Origin: XN24 sp035514535
Lineage (GTDB): Bacteria > Pseudomonadota > Gammaproteobacteria > Steroidobacterales > XN24
DNA: 64,000 nucleotides
Assembly (NCBI GenBank): GCA_035514535.1
Contig: DATKAZ010000067.1
Span: 62,001-126,000 of the forward strand
Reading direction: 5' to 3'
In this document: piece after piece, positions 16,867 to 26,795 of the stretch
How positions within the stretch are numbered: position 1 is the stretch's first letter
Layout: each line of letters starts with the position of its first letter
Notes under the pieces: generated by a model
The model's input: the letters and a program-made list of their open reading frames with translations, nothing else
Databases searched by the model: none
Told to the model about the DNA's origin: nothing
Translations under genes and position numbers: made by a program

Positions 16867-17402
16867 TGCGTCGACCCCTGCATGGCGGCGATTCGCGGGC
16901 GGAACTCGCGCTCCCAGATGGGCGGGTTCAGCGGGCCGAGGTGCTTGTAGACGACCGTGCCCTCGGGATCGATGAGAAAGGTCTCGGGGGCCCCGTACAC
17001 GCCCCAGTCGAGGCTGCCCATGCCCTCGGGATCGTAGGCGATGGCCTTGTAGGGATCGCCTAGCTGGCTCAGCCATTCCAGCGCCTTGTCGCGCTCGTCG
17101 CGATAGTTCATGCCGTACAGGGGGACCTCGCCGGAGCGTGCAAGGCGCATGAGAAAGTCATGCTCCTGTTTGCATCCCGCGCACCAGGTGGCCCAGACGT
17201 TCAGGACCGCAGGCTTGCCGAACATGTCGGCCGTCGCGAAGCGCGTGTCGGGCTGCCGCAGCTCCTGCAGGTCGAACGCGGGCGCCGGCTTGCCGATCAG
17301 CGGCGACGGCACGGTCCTTGGGTCCAGGAACAGGCCACGGTAGAAGAATGCGGCGAGGACCAGGAAGGCCAGGCCCGGCAACAGATACTTGAGCGATTTC
17401 AT
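16863..17402 (-). CDS. ccmG: thiol:disulfide interchange protein CcmG/DsbE
   Basis: This 179-residue membrane-anchored thioredoxin has an N-terminal helix at residues 7-24, a NVWATWCAGCKQE active site (Cys74, Cys77) and the GVYGAPETFLID cis-proline segment with the GxPE that marks CcmG. It supplies electrons to CcmH and apocytochrome c in the periplasm. Its ATG overlaps the ccmF stop. Confidence 0.94.
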   Translation of the reverse strand: MKSLKYLLPGLAFLVLAAFFYRGLFLDPRTVPSPLIGKPAPAFDLQELRQPDTRFATADMFGKPAVLNVWATWCAGCKQEHDFLMRLARSGEVPLYGMNYRDERDKALEWLSQLGDPYKAIAYDPEGMGSLDWGVYGAPETFLIDPEGTVVYKHLGPLNPPIWEREFRPRIAAMQGSTQ

Positions 17403-19384
17403 CAGGCCAGCCCTTCCTGCAGCTTGCCGTGCCCTTCCGCCGGCGTCCGCTCGGCTGCTTCCGCTTCGCTCCGCACGCGGTAGCGGCGGTCGGAGATGCC
17501 GAAGAAGGCCGCGAATGCCATCACCAAAGCCCCGAGCCAGATCAGCCGGATGAACGGCTTGTACTGGATGCGCATGCTCCAGGCGCCCTGGCCGAGCGGC
17601 TCGCCCATCGCCACGAACAGGTCGCGCCGGATGCGCGGGTGAATGGCGGCCTCCGTCATCGGGTTCTGCTGCACGCGGTAGGTCCGTTTCTCCGGATACA
17701 GCACGGTGACCCGTTCACCGTCCTTCTCCACAATGACCTCGCCCCTGACCGCGCTGTAGTTGGGTCCCTCCACGTTGCGTGTGCCGACGAACGTAAACGA
17801 ATAGTCGTCGACCTGGGCGACGTCGCCGGGCTTCATGCCGATGTCCCGCGCAATGCCGTAGGTCTCGACCATCGTCACGCCAATGACGAACAGGCCGATG
17901 CCGAAGTGCGCGATGCACATGGCAAGCATCGTGCGCGAATAGCCTCGCAACGAATGCTTGCGCAGCAGGTACCTGACCGGGTCGATGAACGCCACCGCCA
18001 TGACCCACACGCCGAGCGTCAGGCCGATGAATTTCATCACGCCGAACTGGCCATAGACGATGAGAGGCACGATCGCGGTGAACAGCACGGTGGCGAGCGC
18101 GAACGGCCACAGTTTGCCCTTGAGCTGGCTCCAGTCCGTCTTCTTCCAGGTGCTGTGCATCCCCATGCCCATCAGCAGCACGAGCGGCAGGGTCGGGATG
18201 ACGAACACGAGGTTGAAGTACGGCGGGCCGACGGAGATCTTGCCCAGCCCGAGGCCGTCGAGAAACAGCGGGTAGAGCGTGCCGAACAGCACCAGCAGTG
18301 TGGCCACTACGAACAGCATGTTGTTCGCCAGCAGGAAAGTCTCGCGCGATAACGGCGCAAAGCCGCCCTTCTGCGCCAGCTGCGGCGCACGCCAGGCATA
18401 CAGCGCCAGCGCACCGCCGATGAAAAACACCAGCATGGCGAGGATGAACAGGCCGCGTGCCGGATCGGTGGCGAAGGCATGCACAGATACGAGTACGCCG
18501 GAGCGCACCAGGAAGGTGCCGAGCAAGCTCAGCGAGAACGCCGAGACCGCCAGCAGCAGGGTCCAGCCCTTGAACAGGCCGCGCCGCTCCGTGACGGCGA
18601 GCGAATGCAGCAAGGCCGTGCCGATCAGCCACGGCATGAACGACGCGTTCTCCACCGGATCCCAGAACCACCAGCCGCCCCAGCCGAGCTCGTAATAGGC
18701 CCACCAGCTGCCCAGCGCGATGCCGATGGTGAGAAAGGCCCACGCTGCGGCGGTCCACGGGCGAATCCAGCGCGCCCACTGGCTGTCGAGCTTGCCCTCG
18801 ATCATGGCTGCAATCGCGAATGAGAATGCCACGGCGAAACCGACATAGCCCATGTAGAGCATCGGCGGGTGGATGACGAGCCCGGGATCCTGCAACAGCG
18901 GGTTCAGGTCGCGGCCGTCCATCGGCGCGGGAATCAGGCGATCAAACGGGTTCGAAGTCGCGAGCGTGAACCACATGAAAGCGACGCTCACGACGCCCAT
19001 CACGCCGAGCACCTTGGCCGCCGTCTGCAGCGGGATCCTGCGCGTGAATACGCCCAGCAGCGCGCCCCAGGCCGCCAACATGAGGATCCAGAGCAGCATG
19101 GAGCCCTCGTGGCCACCCCAGACCGCGGCGATGCGATACATAAAAGGCAGCCCGGAATTCGAATGGCCCGCCACGTAGGCCACCGAGAAATCGTTCTGGA
19201 TGAACGCATAGGTGAGCCCTGCATACGCGATGCAGACGAACACGAAGTGGCCGATCGACACGGGCTTGGCCACCGCGCTCCAGCTCGGCTTGTCGAAAAT
19301 GGGCCCGGCGAGTCCGAAGAACGATTGCGTGACGGCGAGGCAGAGCGCCATCACCAGCGCGACGTGGCCGAGCTCGGGTATCAC
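17402..19384 (-). CDS. ccmF: heme lyase CcmF
   Basis: This 660-residue polytopic protein has many membrane helices and the heme-handling WWD motif GGWWFWDPVENASFMPWL near residues 233-250. It ligates heme from holo-CcmE to apocytochrome c together with CcmH/CcmI. Length is as expected. The start is GTG 19384, which overlaps the ccmE stop (GTGA). It is the longest gene of the operon. Confidence 0.95.
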   Translation of the reverse strand: MIPELGHVALVMALCLAVTQSFFGLAGPIFDKPSWSAVAKPVSIGHFVFVCIAYAGLTYAFIQNDFSVAYVAGHSNSGLPFMYRIAAVWGGHEGSMLLWILMLAAWGALLGVFTRRIPLQTAAKVLGVMGVVSVAFMWFTLATSNPFDRLIPAPMDGRDLNPLLQDPGLVIHPPMLYMGYVGFAVAFSFAIAAMIEGKLDSQWARWIRPWTAAAWAFLTIGIALGSWWAYYELGWGGWWFWDPVENASFMPWLIGTALLHSLAVTERRGLFKGWTLLLAVSAFSLSLLGTFLVRSGVLVSVHAFATDPARGLFILAMLVFFIGGALALYAWRAPQLAQKGGFAPLSRETFLLANNMLFVVATLLVLFGTLYPLFLDGLGLGKISVGPPYFNLVFVIPTLPLVLLMGMGMHSTWKKTDWSQLKGKLWPFALATVLFTAIVPLIVYGQFGVMKFIGLTLGVWVMAVAFIDPVRYLLRKHSLRGYSRTMLAMCIAHFGIGLFVIGVTMVETYGIARDIGMKPGDVAQVDDYSFTFVGTRNVEGPNYSAVRGEVIVEKDGERVTVLYPEKRTYRVQQNPMTEAAIHPRIRRDLFVAMGEPLGQGAWSMRIQYKPFIRLIWLGALVMAFAAFFGISDRRYRVRSEAEAAERTPAEGHGKLQEGLA

Positions 19385-19827
19385 TTGTCGCCTCCGTACG
19401 CGGCCTGCTTGCGGGTGTGGTCGAGCGAGTCGGCCACTTCCGGCGGCATGTAATTCTCGTCATGCTTGGCGAGGATCTCGTCGGCGACGAAGTCCGCTCC
19501 CTGCATGCGCCCGTGCGCGATGATGCCCTGCCCTTCGCGGAACAAGTCCGGCAGGATGCCCGTGTACAACACCGGGATCTCGTGCGCCTCGTCGGTCAGC
19601 GCGAAGCGCACTTCCATCGTGCCGTCGGTGCGCGTGATCGAGTTCTCGACGACGAGACCGCCGACGCGAAAGCGGCGGTCGCCTGGCGTCTCGCCGGCCT
19701 CGAGCTGCGTCGGGCTGTAGTAGTAAAGGATGTTCTGGTTCATGGCCTTCAGCAGGAAGGTCGCACCGAGACCGACACCGGCGAGGACCAGGCCGATGGC
19801 GAACAGGCGCTGGTGGCGAGATTTCAT
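19381..19827 (-). CDS. ccmE: heme chaperone CcmE
   Basis: This 148-residue protein has an N-terminal membrane anchor (residues 8-25) and a periplasmic beta-barrel. The covalent heme site is His122 in HDENYMPPEV, which also has the conserved tyrosine. It receives heme from CcmC and passes it to CcmF. The start ATG immediately follows the ccmD stop codon. Confidence 0.95.
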   Translation of the reverse strand: MKSRHQRLFAIGLVLAGVGLGATFLLKAMNQNILYYYSPTQLEAGETPGDRRFRVGGLVVENSITRTDGTMEVRFALTDEAHEIPVLYTGILPDLFREGQGIIAHGRMQGADFVADEILAKHDENYMPPEVADSLDHTRKQAAYGGDK

Positions 19828-20004
19828 TCAGACCTCCTCTGCGGCCAGCCGACGGCGGGCCAATTCAACGCGGGAGCGCAAGCGACGGCGCGCCGTGTAA
19901 ATGTTTGCGAGCAGCACCACGAACGTCAGGATCGCGCTCGACCAGACGTACCATGTGTATTTTCCGAAAGTCAGGAATTCCAATTCAGCTACTCCCGATG
20001 ACAT
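19828..20004 (-). CDS. ccmD: heme exporter subunit CcmD
   Basis: This 58-residue protein has one membrane helix (YVWSSAILTFVVLLANIYTA) with a basic cytoplasmic tail of Arg-rich helices, the usual CcmD layout. It tethers CcmE to the CcmABC exporter. The start at ATG 20004 lies within the last 20 bases of ccmC; the longer open frame is inside ccmC and is rejected. Confidence 0.88.
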   Translation of the reverse strand: MSSGVAELEFLTFGKYTWYVWSSAILTFVVLLANIYTARRRLRSRVELARRRLAAEEV

Positions 20005-20722
20005 CGCGGAGCCACTTTTTGTTCCGCTCGCGGGACAGAATTTCCGCGCGCGTGCGCAGCATGAGCACGGCGAAGAAGAAAAATGTGAAGCCAAGCCACA
20101 TGATCAGCAGCGGAATCAGCATCGACGGCTCCATGGCCGGCTTGCCCAGCTTGGAGATCGTGGCCGGCTGGTGGAGCGTGTTCCACCATTCCACCGAATA
20201 CTTGATGATCGGGATATTGATGACGCCGATGATCGCCAGCAGCGCGCTGGCACGGTCGGCACGGTTCTCGTCATCGATCGCGGCGCGCAGCGCCATGTAG
20301 CCGAAGTACAGGAACAGCAGCACCAGCGTCGAAGTGAGGCGCGCGTCCCAGACCCACCATGTGCCCCACATCGGCTTGCCCCAGATGGAGCCCGTGGCGA
20401 GCGCCACGGCCGTGAACGAGGCACCGATCGGCGCGCAGGCGGCGGCAACCGCGTGTGCCAGCTTGATGCGCCAGACCAGGCCCACGGCCGCGGCCGTGGC
20501 CATCACGACATAGCCGAACTGCGACAGCCACGCGCTGGGGACGTGGAAGTAGATGATGCGGAACGCATCCAGCTGCTGGTAATCGGCCGGCGCGATCCAC
20601 AGCCCGCCGACGGTACCCACCGCGATGAGGACCAGCGCGATCCAGCCGAACCACGGGATCATGCCCTCCGACAGGCGCCAGAAATGGGGTGGCGAGCCGA
20701 ACTTATGTATGAATTCCCACAT
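19985..20722 (-). CDS. ccmC: heme exporter/handling protein CcmC
   Basis: This 245-residue protein has six membrane helices and the tryptophan-rich heme motif WGTWWVWDARLTS near residues 120-132, flanked by periplasmic histidines. It loads heme onto CcmE. A 139-base gap with no gene separates it from ccmB; the other junctions in the operon are overlaps, so an internal promoter here is possible. Confidence 0.94.
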   Translation of the reverse strand: MWEFIHKFGSPPHFWRLSEGMIPWFGWIALVLIAVGTVGGLWIAPADYQQLDAFRIIYFHVPSAWLSQFGYVVMATAAAVGLVWRIKLAHAVAAACAPIGASFTAVALATGSIWGKPMWGTWWVWDARLTSTLVLLFLYFGYMALRAAIDDENRADRASALLAIIGVINIPIIKYSVEWWNTLHQPATISKLGKPAMEPSMLIPLLIMWLGFTFFFFAVLMLRTRAEILSRERNKKWLRDVIGSS

Positions 20723-20861
20723 GGGCGGCTATTTAACAACCATCTGGAACGAGTCTCAATTGCGACGAATACTCATGCGTCACGGGTCGAAATGCTTTCC
20801 ACCCGCTGAGCAGAGGACATTGATCGGTCGATTATCCGCTGATTGAGCGGTGCAAGCGAGC

Positions 20862-21548
20862 CTAGTCGAGGCTGATCCGCATTGCCGCCGCCATGCCGGC
20901 CGGCGCGAGGCTCACGGCCAGCAACAGCACGGCCGCGAGCAGGTACATCACGCCGGCCACCTCCAGCCCCTGGACCGCCATGTCCGTAGCGCGTGCACCG
21001 AAAATCAGCACCGGCATGACGACAGGCAGGATCAGCAGTGACAGCAGCCCGCCGCCGCGTCGCAAGCCGACCGTCAATGCGGCCATGACCGCGCCGGCGA
21101 GGCTCAGCACGGGCGTGGCGAGCAGCAGCGCCAGCATGGTCACCGGGACCGCATCTGCCGGCAGGAACAGCGCGTGCCCGACGATCGGCGCCATCAGCAC
21201 CAGGGGCAGGCCCGTCATCAGCCAGTGGGAAGTGGTCTTGGCGAGCAACAGCAGCGACAGGGGCTGTGGCGAGAGCGCCAGCTGCTCCATTGTGCCGTCC
21301 TCGATGTCCTGCCGGAACAGGCTTTCCGCGGCCAGCAGCGATGCCAGCAGCGCCGAAACCCAGATCACGCCCGGGGCGATCGCGGCGAGCAATTCCGGTG
21401 CCGGGCTCAGCGCCAACGGGAACAAGGTCGTCACCATGACGAAAAACATGAGTGGATTGGCCGCCTGGCCGATGTGGCGGAACGCGAGGCGCAGGTCGCG
21501 CGAGAGCTGCAGCCAGAAGGCGGTACCGAGACCGGGCCATTCGGTCAT
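20862..21548 (-). CDS. ccmB: heme ABC exporter permease CcmB
   Basis: This 228-residue permease has six hydrophobic helices and the CcmB hallmark DIEDGTMEQLALSPQPLSLLL near residue 80. With CcmA and CcmC it forms the ABC complex that releases holo-CcmE. Its ATG overlaps the ccmA stop (ATGA). Confidence 0.93.
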   Translation of the reverse strand: MTEWPGLGTAFWLQLSRDLRLAFRHIGQAANPLMFFVMVTTLFPLALSPAPELLAAIAPGVIWVSALLASLLAAESLFRQDIEDGTMEQLALSPQPLSLLLLAKTTSHWLMTGLPLVLMAPIVGHALFLPADAVPVTMLALLLATPVLSLAGAVMAALTVGLRRGGGLLSLLILPVVMPVLIFGARATDMAVQGLEVAGVMYLLAAVLLLAVSLAPAGMAAAMRISLD

Positions 21549-22189
21549 CAGCCGAGCTCCAGCCTGCGGGTGACGCCGGCCGCGACGCCATGGGCCTGGT
21601 GCGCCACGAGCAATACCAGTCCGTCACGCTCCAGGTGCTCGCTCATCATCCGGTCCACCAGCTCCCGTCCCGCAATGTCCAGGTTGGTGTAGGGCTCGTC
21701 CAGCACCCACAGCTTCGCACCACTGGCCAGGGCGCGCGCCAGCGCGACGCGTCGTTTCTGGCCGGCCGAAAGGCTGCGCGCCGGCACGTCACGCTGTTTC
21801 GTCAGGCCCACCTTCTCCAGCGCTGCATGGATATCCGCCGCGCTGAGCCAGGCGCGCAAGCCGAGCTGGAACACCAGGTTCTCTTCCGCCGTCAGGTCGG
21901 CCTTCAGACTCTCCCGATGACCCAGGTAGCAGGTGCTGGCGTGAAAATCCGCCCGGTTGCGCTGCAACTTCCTGCTGCGCCAGTAGACATCACCCGTCTC
22001 CGGCAGCGTCAGGCCGCAAATCACGCGCAGCAGGCTCGTCTTGCCACAGCCGTTGGGCCCGACGATGTGCAGCAATTCGCCGGGACGGAGCTCGAAGCTC
22101 ACGCCGGTAAACAGGCGCCGCTCGCCACGCCAGAGTTCCAGGGATTTGCCTGACAGCAGGGCCGGGGCGGCCGCAGCGGCGGTACTCAT
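21548..22189 (-). CDS. ccmA: heme ABC exporter ATPase CcmA
   Basis: This 213-residue ABC ATPase has Walker A GPNGCGKT (residues 44-51), signature LSAGQKRRVALARAL and Walker B LWVLDEPYTNLD. It is the first gene of the ccm run, which reads A-B-C-D-E-F-G-H-I on the minus strand. ATG 22189 is used; ATG 22213, eight codons upstream, is equally possible. It is divergent from the propionyl-CoA synthetase gene. Confidence 0.94.
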   Translation of the reverse strand: MSTAAAAAPALLSGKSLELWRGERRLFTGVSFELRPGELLHIVGPNGCGKTSLLRVICGLTLPETGDVYWRSRKLQRNRADFHASTCYLGHRESLKADLTAEENLVFQLGLRAWLSAADIHAALEKVGLTKQRDVPARSLSAGQKRRVALARALASGAKLWVLDEPYTNLDIAGRELVDRMMSEHLERDGLVLLVAHQAHGVAAGVTRRLELG

Positions 22190-22429
22190 GAGATACACCG
22201 CATTCTGCGGCATTGCGCTGGGGTCGCTGTTGCTGGCAATGCAGCTCTCCGTCCTGGTCCTGGATTTCCCGGCCGCGGCGTCGACGCGCCCGCCGGCCCG
22301 GAGTGGCCCGGGAGTCGGCTTCCGGGCGCGGCGCAGTATACACTCCCCTAAAAGAGTCCCGGCATCAGGGTGGCCCGCAATATGGCGATCCACCCGCCCA
22401 AGCCGGCTGCAGCAGCGAGGGAAACGACC

Positions 22430-24325
22430 ATGGGATACGACGAAACCTATCGGAAATCCATCGAGGAGCCCGAGGCCTTCTGGGCTGAGGCGGCTGGCGC
22501 AATTCACTGGGACAAGAAATGGGACAAGGTGCTCGACGACAGCAAGGCGCCGTTGTACCGGTGGTTCACGGGCGCGGCTCTCAATACCTGCTACAACGCG
22601 CTCGATCGGCACGTCGAAGGCGGGCGCGGCGACCAGGCGGCCCTCATCTACGACAGCCCGGTCACCGCCACGAAGACCACTTACAGCTACGCGCAGCTGC
22701 GCGAGCGAGTGGCGCGCCTCGCCGGAGGCCTCGCGGGGATGGGCGTGGGCCGCGGCGACCGCATCATTATCTACATGCCGATGGTCCCGGAGGCGGTGAT
22801 CGGCATGCTGGCATGCGCGCGGATCGGCGCGATCCACTCCGTAGTATTCGGCGGCTTTGCGTCGCGCGAATTGGCCACGCGCATCGACGATGCCAAGCCG
22901 AAGGTCATCCTGTCCGCATCGTGCGGCATCGAGGGCACGCGAGTCATTCCCTATAAGCCGCTGCTGGACGAGGCGATTCGCCTCGCGCATCACAAGCCGT
23001 CGCATTGTGTAATTTTCGCACGCCCGGAGGCGGCCTCGGACCCGAAGTCGGGACGCGACCTGGACTGGGCCGAGCTGGAGGCCGAGAGCGATCCTGTCGA
23101 GTGTGTCCCGGTGGCCGCGACCGACCCGCTCTACATCCTCTATACCTCAGGCACTACCGGCGTGCCGAAAGGCGTCGTAAGGGACCACGGTGGCCATGCA
23201 GTCGCGCTGGCCTGGAGCATGGCCGCTGTCTATGGCGTCAGGCCCGGCGAGGTGTTCTGGGCCGCATCCGACGTCGGCTGGGTGGTCGGGCACAGTTATA
23301 TCGTCTACGGGCCCCTCCTCCACGGCTGCACGACCGTCATGTACGAGGGGAAGCCGGTCGGCACGCCCGACGCGGGCGCATTCTGGCGCGTGATCGCCGA
23401 GTACGGCGTCAACGTGATGTTCACCGCACCGACGGCATTCCGTGCCATCAAGCGCGACGATCCGCAGGGCGAGTTCATCCGCAAATACGACCTCGGCAAG
23501 CTGCGAGCGCTCTTCCTGGCCGGCGAGCGTTGCGACCCGGACACCCTGGGCTGGGCGACCGAAAAGCTCGGCATCCCGGTCATCGACCACTGGTGGCAGA
23601 CGGAGACCGGCTGGCCGATCGCCGCCAATTGCCTGGGCATCGAGCAGTTGCCGATCAAGCCGGGCTCGCCGACGCGTGCCGTCCCCGGCTACGACGTGCG
23701 CGTGCTCGGTGACGACGGCAAGGAGGTCCGTGACGGCGAGATCGGCAGCATCATGATCCGCCTGCCGCTGCCGCCGGGCACCTTGCCGACGCTGTGGGGC
23801 AACGACCAGCGCTACATCGACTCCTACCTGAGCACCCAGCCCGGCTGGTACCTGACCGGCGACGCGGGCTACCGTGACGAGGACGGCTACCTGTGGATCA
23901 TGAGTCGCATCGACGACATCATCAACACGGCGGGCCACAGGCTGTCCACGGGCGCCATGGAGGAAGTGCTCGCGGCGCACCAGGACGTCGCCGAGGCGGC
24001 CGTCATCGGCGCGCACGACGACCTCAAGGGCGAGTTGCCGGTCGGGCTGGTGGTGCTGAAATCGGGCGTCACCCACAGCCACGAGCAAATCAAGGCGGAG
24101 CTCGTGCAGATGGTGCGCGAGCGCATCGGACCGGTCGCGTCGTTCAAGAAAGTGGCGATCGTCGACCGCCTGCCGAAGACGCGCTCAGGGAAGGTGCTGC
24201 GCGCCACGATGCGCAAGATCGCCGATGGGCAGGAATTTCGCGTCCCGCCGACCATCGATGACCCCGCCATCCTCGACGAGGTCACCGATGCCCTCAAGTC
24301 GATCGGTTACGGCAAGCTGAGCTGA
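22430..24325 (+). CDS. prpE: propionyl-CoA synthetase (acyl-CoA synthetase, PrpE type)
   Basis: This 631-residue AMP-forming acyl-CoA synthetase has the P-loop-like LYTSGTTGVPKGVV, the PrpE-type continuation RDHGGHAVALAWSM, DHWWQTETGWPI in the acyl pocket and a C-terminal catalytic lysine in RSGKVLRATMR. The HGG continuation favours propionate over acetate as substrate, but acetyl-CoA synthesis cannot be excluded. ATG 22430 follows a GAGGGA and matches the family N-terminus YDETYRKSIEEPEAFW; the open frame 20 codons upstream is not conserved-looking. Confidence 0.88.
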   Translation: MGYDETYRKSIEEPEAFWAEAAGAIHWDKKWDKVLDDSKAPLYRWFTGAALNTCYNALDRHVEGGRGDQAALIYDSPVTATKTTYSYAQLRERVARLAGGLAGMGVGRGDRIIIYMPMVPEAVIGMLACARIGAIHSVVFGGFASRELATRIDDAKPKVILSASCGIEGTRVIPYKPLLDEAIRLAHHKPSHCVIFARPEAASDPKSGRDLDWAELEAESDPVECVPVAATDPLYILYTSGTTGVPKGVVRDHGGHAVALAWSMAAVYGVRPGEVFWAASDVGWVVGHSYIVYGPLLHGCTTVMYEGKPVGTPDAGAFWRVIAEYGVNVMFTAPTAFRAIKRDDPQGEFIRKYDLGKLRALFLAGERCDPDTLGWATEKLGIPVIDHWWQTETGWPIAANCLGIEQLPIKPGSPTRAVPGYDVRVLGDDGKEVRDGEIGSIMIRLPLPPGTLPTLWGNDQRYIDSYLSTQPGWYLTGDAGYRDEDGYLWIMSRIDDIINTAGHRLSTGAMEEVLAAHQDVAEAAVIGAHDDLKGELPVGLVVLKSGVTHSHEQIKAELVQMVRERIGPVASFKKVAIVDRLPKTRSGKVLRATMRKIADGQEFRVPPTIDDPAILDEVTDALKSIGYGKLS

Positions 24326-24335
24326 CGGCGCCTCG

Positions 24336-24791
24336 TCACTCGATGATGATCCACGGATCCAGGGGCTCGCGCTCCGGCCGGCCGTCATTGACGATCATGT
24401 ACTTGCAGCCGTTCGGCGCCGGGCAGGCGCCGGGCACGGCCGTGTAGCGGTTGCCCTGCCCAGGTCTTACGCGCAGGACGTATACCGCTGTGCCCTGGGA
24501 ATCAGTGAATGCGGGCTCGCTGAATACCAGCACCGTGCGGGCCGCGTCCCCTGGCCGGTCAACTTCGAAATTCACGTCGCTGCCGGCCTTCACGTGATAG
24601 CGGACTTTGGCGGACTCGACCTCCGGCGGCCGCACGGGGTCCGCGGGCAGCTTGATATCGATACGGCAATCCTGAGTGCATGCCCTCATTCCTCCGTTTT
24701 GGGCGGGGACGCACGCCGCCAGGAACAGCGGCGCGACGAAGGCCGCGATTACCAGGCCGGGTGACGGATAGTTGTTGACTGAAATGCGCAT
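24336..24791 (-). CDS. hypothetical lipoprotein
   Basis: This 151-residue protein has a lipoprotein signal peptide with lipobox LAAC (about residues 24-27). The mature part holds three further cysteines (ACTQDC, GACPAPNGC), suggesting disulfides, and a beta-rich core. No family is recognised. A good GGGAGAG precedes the ATG. It converges on prpE with a 10-base gap and follows the TPR gene. Confidence 0.65.
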   Translation of the reverse strand: MRISVNNYPSPGLVIAAFVAPLFLAACVPAQNGGMRACTQDCRIDIKLPADPVRPPEVESAKVRYHVKAGSDVNFEVDRPGDAARTVLVFSEPAFTDSQGTAVYVLRVRPGQGNRYTAVPGACPAPNGCKYMIVNDGRPEREPLDPWIIIE

Positions 24792-24812
24792 TTCACTCTC
24801 CCTGTTGACGAG

Positions 24813-26795
24813 TCATGGTGGACCGGAGACGTTATCGGCGAGCAGCCGCCGGAACTCCTCGCGCCCGGCCAGCTCGGCCAGCCGCGGGTCGGCGCGCAAC
24901 AGTTCTCTTGGATAGCCCTGTTCGACCGCCCTGGCCAGGTGCATGAGCGCCGTGTCGTGCCGGCCGAGCCCGAGATAGGCCATCGCCATGGCGCGGCTCG
25001 TTTCCATGTCGTGGTTCTCGGTCTGCTCCAGCAGGCCGAGCTCCACCTGAGCACGCTCGACACGTCCGAGTTGCGCGAGATAGCTGGCCATCGCTGCGCG
25101 CGCGTGGCGGTCCGCGGGATTGACTCCCAGCCGCTGCTCCGCGAGGTCGACGGCCGCGGCGTAGTGCAGCGCTGTGTCGGCTTCGCTGCGCCCCTCCTGG
25201 GCGCCGATCGCCTCCGCGAGGAACGCCCGATAACGGTAATCCGTCGGGCTCATCGCCGCGGCCTGCTGAAACATTTCCTCGGCCTGGACGAAGTCGCCCA
25301 GGTGGTAGAAATATAGGGTGCCCGCGTTAGCGTAGGCGCGGGGGTTCGGATCGCGGCGGATGGATTCCCGGAACGCTGCGGCGGCCTTGAGATATTCACC
25401 CTTGTAGAAATAGGCGCCGCCCAGGCTGAAATGTGGCCGTGGATTCTCCGGTTCCAGGCGTATGGCCCGCTGAAATTCGGCGATGGCCTCATCGAGCTGC
25501 CCCATGCCGGTCAGCACGAGCCCCAGGGTCCAGCGATGGCGCCAATAGGCCGGATCCAGCTCGATGGCGCGGCGCAGGTGCTGCCGGGCCTGCTCCAGCT
25601 TGCCTTGCTCGCGCAGGGTATTGCCGAGGCCGGCATGTACTTCGGCGTCGTTCGGATAAGACTCCAGCGCCGCACGATAAAGCGCCAAAGACCGGTCGAG
25701 CTGGCCCGTGCCCCGGTAAAGGCCGCCCAGGGCCACGAGCACCTCGACCGGAGGATCCTCGTGGCTCTCGGCCACGCGACAGGTGTTGATGGCCTGCTCG
25801 GCCAGATCCGCGTCCAGGGTGATTCCGTATTGCTCCCACAGTGCGGTACACATACCCGCCAGCGCCAGCGTGAAGTCGTCGTCGATCTCGCGCGCGCGGC
25901 GAAAATGCACTATCGCCTGTTCCACGCTGGCCACCGTACCTGCGCGCCGCAGTTGATCGCGGCCGCGCAAGTACTCCTCGTAGGCCAGCGGGTCGCGGGT
26001 CGGGATCGGCACCAGCGCTTCACCGCCCATCAGCCGGATCTTGAGGGCGTCGGCGATGCCCCTGGAGATCGTCTCCTGGACCGCGAAGATGTCTTCCATG
26101 CTGGCGTCGAAGGTCTCGTTCCAGAGATGCCGGCCGCTCCGGCCGTCGACGAGCCGGGCGCTGATCTTCAGCAGGTTGCCTGACTTGCGGACGCTGCCCT
26201 CGAGCAAGGTGGCGACATTCAGGGTGTCGGCCACTTCCCGCACGTTTGGGCCGGGGTCGCGGAACGCGAAGGACGAGGTACGCGCTGCCACCTGGAGTCC
26301 CGGAATCCTCGCGAGGCTGTCCATCAGCGCCTCGGAAAGCCCGTCGCTGAAGTAACGGTTGTCGCCCTCGGGACTCAGGTCGGCAAAGGGCAGCACGCCG
26401 ATCGAGTGTTCGGACGGCGCGAGCCCGCCGTCTCCCTGGCGCGCCAGCACGAACACCAGGATGGCCAGCAGCGCGGCGATGATCGCGAAATCCAGCCAGC
26501 GCCAGTTGAAGTGAATGGCAGGCTCATCCGTTGCCGTCGCAGCACCCGTCCGCACCACGCCTTCGGGCGTGACGTCGTAGATCCAGGCCATGACCATCGC
26601 CATCGGGAACACCAGCACCAGCAGCAGGGCCACGACTCGCAGGGAGCCTTCCGGCGCGGCAATGATGTCCAGTAATACGTCAGCAACCTGCAGGATCAAC
26701 CAGCTGCCGATGACATAGACGCCAGCCAGCCGGAGAACGTGCCGGCGGCGTAATTCTCCCAGCGTGCGATTGATCACCGACTTGAGCTCGGACAC
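24813..26795 (-). CDS. membrane-anchored TolB-like / TPR repeat protein
   Basis: This 660-residue protein starts with a cytosolic basic stretch (LGELRRRHVLRLAGVYVIGSW) and two to three membrane helices within residues 20-125. Then comes a TolB-like FlgO-type domain (SIGVLPFADLSPEGDNRYFS, LLEGSVRKSG, LWNETFD), and then at least eight tetratricopeptide repeats, the clearest being NPRPHFSLGGAYFYKGEYLK. The same domain set is usually fused to a class III adenylate cyclase or a winged helix; neither is present. GTG 26795 is chosen for its upstream AGGGAG. It is probably a scaffold or sensor; function unknown. Confidence 0.75.
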   Translation of the reverse strand: MSELKSVINRTLGELRRRHVLRLAGVYVIGSWLILQVADVLLDIIAAPEGSLRVVALLLVLVFPMAMVMAWIYDVTPEGVVRTGAATATDEPAIHFNWRWLDFAIIAALLAILVFVLARQGDGGLAPSEHSIGVLPFADLSPEGDNRYFSDGLSEALMDSLARIPGLQVAARTSSFAFRDPGPNVREVADTLNVATLLEGSVRKSGNLLKISARLVDGRSGRHLWNETFDASMEDIFAVQETISRGIADALKIRLMGGEALVPIPTRDPLAYEEYLRGRDQLRRAGTVASVEQAIVHFRRAREIDDDFTLALAGMCTALWEQYGITLDADLAEQAINTCRVAESHEDPPVEVLVALGGLYRGTGQLDRSLALYRAALESYPNDAEVHAGLGNTLREQGKLEQARQHLRRAIELDPAYWRHRWTLGLVLTGMGQLDEAIAEFQRAIRLEPENPRPHFSLGGAYFYKGEYLKAAAAFRESIRRDPNPRAYANAGTLYFYHLGDFVQAEEMFQQAAAMSPTDYRYRAFLAEAIGAQEGRSEADTALHYAAAVDLAEQRLGVNPADRHARAAMASYLAQLGRVERAQVELGLLEQTENHDMETSRAMAMAYLGLGRHDTALMHLARAVEQGYPRELLRADPRLAELAGREEFRRLLADNVSGPP

